A stretch of 58,017 nt of DNA, from IMG/VR virus record IMGVR_UViG_3300028025_000563, positions 1 to 58,017 of that record; one strand, 5' to 3'. This DNA is from a virus. The stretch's first letter is position 1; the number at the start of each line of letters is the position of its first letter. The notes under the pieces are model-generated. The model was not told the DNA's origin and did no database searches. It saw only the letters and a program-made list of their open reading frames with translations. The position numbers were made by a program, and so were the translations under genes. Below are positions 56,766-58,017 of this stretch, in pieces.

Positions 56766-58017
56766 CTAGTAGTAAGACCGTTTGCGACGAAAGCCAAGAT
56801 CCTCATCTGCTTCGTCTGAATCTAGTCGTAAAAATCCGCCTTGTCTGAATCTAATCAGTGCCTGTGTCGCGGAGTCAGTTAAGTCATCATGCTCGGCGTT
56901 TGGAAACCTTGCCATCTCTTCAATAAGTTCGTCAGCCCAACGGGTTTCTGGCGCCCATACTTTACCTGATCTAAATAAATCTGTAACTGAATTTAGACGT
57001 ACAAACTTATCGTTGCCACGTACCGGCGTATAGTCCGAAACCATCACGCCCATCCGTCTTAATTCAAATATCAACGGCGCGCCAGCAGCTTTAGCCTCAA
57101 TAATACAAGCATCTGGCTGCCATTCATCATACATTCTCTTAGCATTGTCCTTTAACTCAGGAAATTCCCACTTTTCCTTCAAAGCATCTAGCAATATGAT
57201 GTTCACATCACTCTCATCCTCGTTTAAATGGAAAACTCCCCACGTTGTACACGCAGAATAGTCTGATCGCTGGTTCTTTGTGAACGCAGTATCCCATGAT
57301 TGAATAATAAACTCACATCTTGGTGGTCTATCACTCTCCCAACGACGCCACCAATCCCTTTTTACGATGGCACCCTCTTCTCCAGTGGGCTTTTGCTGGT
57401 ACTGAGCGTTCCATTTGTACGGTGGAAGCTCTTCTTTTAGCGCAGATAGCTCTTCTAACGACCAAAACTCAGGCCATAACGGTCTGCCTGATGGCATTAT
57501 TGCCGGTAATTCGATAACTTCCCACTCGGAAGCGTCATTCTTTAGTACTTTGCCAGTCAAATCCTTGTCTGACCAGCGTGTCATCACAATAATAATCGCG
57601 CCGCCCGGCTGCAAACGTTGACGCGGTCCTGATGTATACCATTCATACACAGAATCAAAGACGGTTGGATCGCCTTGCGCTAACCTAGCTTCTTGTTCGG
57701 AGTGCGGATCGTCAATAATAAGTAGATCGGCACCCTTACCAGTAACAGTACCGCCAACGCCGATAGCAAAGTAATCCCCGTTATGGCTAGTAGCCCATCG
57801 ACCAGCGGCCTTTGAGTCTGCGCGTAACGAGACATTGGGAAAAATCTTCGAGTATTGTTCTGAGTCAACTAAGTTCCTCACTTTCCTACCAAAGCCAACA
57901 GACAAATCCGCCGTGTTGGAACATTGAATAACCTTTTTATCTGGATACTTACCTAGAAACCAAGCCGGTAACATATTCGATGCAAACTCAGACTTAGTTG
58001 ACTCAGAACAATACTCG
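56766..58017 (-). CDS. terL: Terminase large subunit, 5' end outside window
   Basis: The frame stays open past ATG 57974 to the right edge (EYCSESTKSEFASNMLPAWF), so the true start and the Walker A region are outside. The visible part has a Walker B-type LLIIDDPHSEQEA, the coupling TRWSDKDLTGKVL, and the nuclease domain: QSWDTAFTKNQRSDYSACTT with its first Asp, CIIEAKAAGAPLIFEL, and EHDDLTDSATQAL with its last acidic pair. It packages DNA through the portal encoded downstream. Confidence 0.93.
   Translation of the reverse strand, partial: EYCSESTKSEFASNMLPAWFLGKYPDKKVIQCSNTADLSVGFGRKVRNLVDSEQYSKIFPNVSLRADSKAAGRWATSHNGDYFAIGVGGTVTGKGADLLIIDDPHSEQEARLAQGDPTVFDSVYEWYTSGPRQRLQPGGAIIIVMTRWSDKDLTGKVLKNDASEWEVIELPAIMPSGRPLWPEFWSLEELSALKEELPPYKWNAQYQQKPTGEEGAIVKRDWWRRWESDRPPRCEFIIQSWDTAFTKNQRSDYSACTTWGVFHLNEDESDVNIILLDALKEKWEFPELKDNAKRMYDEWQPDACIIEAKAAGAPLIFELRRMGVMVSDYTPVRGNDKFVRLNSVTDLFRSGKVWAPETRWADELIEEMARFPNAEHDDLTDSATQALIRFRQGGFLRLDSDEADEDLGFRRKRSYY

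Noticed and set aside
1-58017. Temperate lifestyle (integrase, excisionase, CI-type repressor)
   Set aside because: None of these genes is seen in the window; the RHH protein alone is not evidence of lysogeny, and genes outside the window are unknown.

Overview
The window is a 58 kb piece of a tailed-phage genome (Caudoviricetes, podovirus-like) of a Gram-negative host. The evidence is a complete late module: terminase large subunit, an 831-residue portal, scaffold, capsid, small adaptor and nozzle-type tail proteins, many tail-fibre proteins, a lysozyme/holin cassette, and a 2534-residue ejection-type protein. There is no tape-measure, tail-tube or sheath gene. Many proteins look like those of aquatic (freshwater or marine) podoviruses, but the sequence does not identify the host. 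Both ends are cut inside genes or operons. No DNA polymerase, RNA polymerase, integrase or tRNA is visible, so this is not a full genome and replication and lifestyle genes may lie outside.

Layout. (1) 1-5851, + strand: about twenty tightly packed small genes, mostly acidic and of unknown function, typical of early host-takeover genes. Genes from 3017 onward are preceded by a near-identical 14-base ribosome-binding cassette repeated nine times. (2) 5834-10565, - strand: one compact operon with a sigma-region-4 protein, three small proteins (two membrane), a ParB-like protein, an 83-residue protein, an SF2 helicase, a 51-residue protein and a Toprim/primase-type protein. (3) 10566-11406: an 841-base gene-free region with a promoter, a potential pseudoknot, four phased 10-bp iteron-like repeats, an array of hairpins and a strong intrinsic terminator. 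It is the best candidate for a replication origin and/or structured RNA. (4) 11407-12174, - strand: an AP2/HNH endonuclease flanked by direct repeats, then a VRR-NUC nuclease. (5) 12254-17053, + strand: a recombination operon with a Cas4/RecB-like nuclease, ERF annealing protein, an SSB-like protein, a ribbon-helix-helix protein, zinc-ribbon proteins and an HNH/Ref-like protein. (6) 17039-58017, - strand: the late operon. It is transcribed from terminase through portal, GroES-like protein, scaffold and capsid, then a terminator, small Lys/Gly-rich proteins, adaptors, a fibre cluster, the lysis cassette, nozzle, and finally the internal/ejection proteins.

Control. Three early promoters (near 2960, 10600 and 12220) share a conserved upstream box. 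Two of them carry the same perfect palindrome CTACATGTAG between -35 and -10, which suggests one DNA-binding regulator co-ordinates replication, recombination and nuclease genes. Genes within operons are largely coupled by ATGA or TAATG overlaps.

Most notable: the shared promoter/operator system, the structured intergenic region with iterons, the nine-fold RBS cassette, an L,D-transpeptidase domain inside the giant virion protein, and a duplicated C-terminal tag on small head-module proteins. All functional statements rest on reading motifs by eye; no database search was run.
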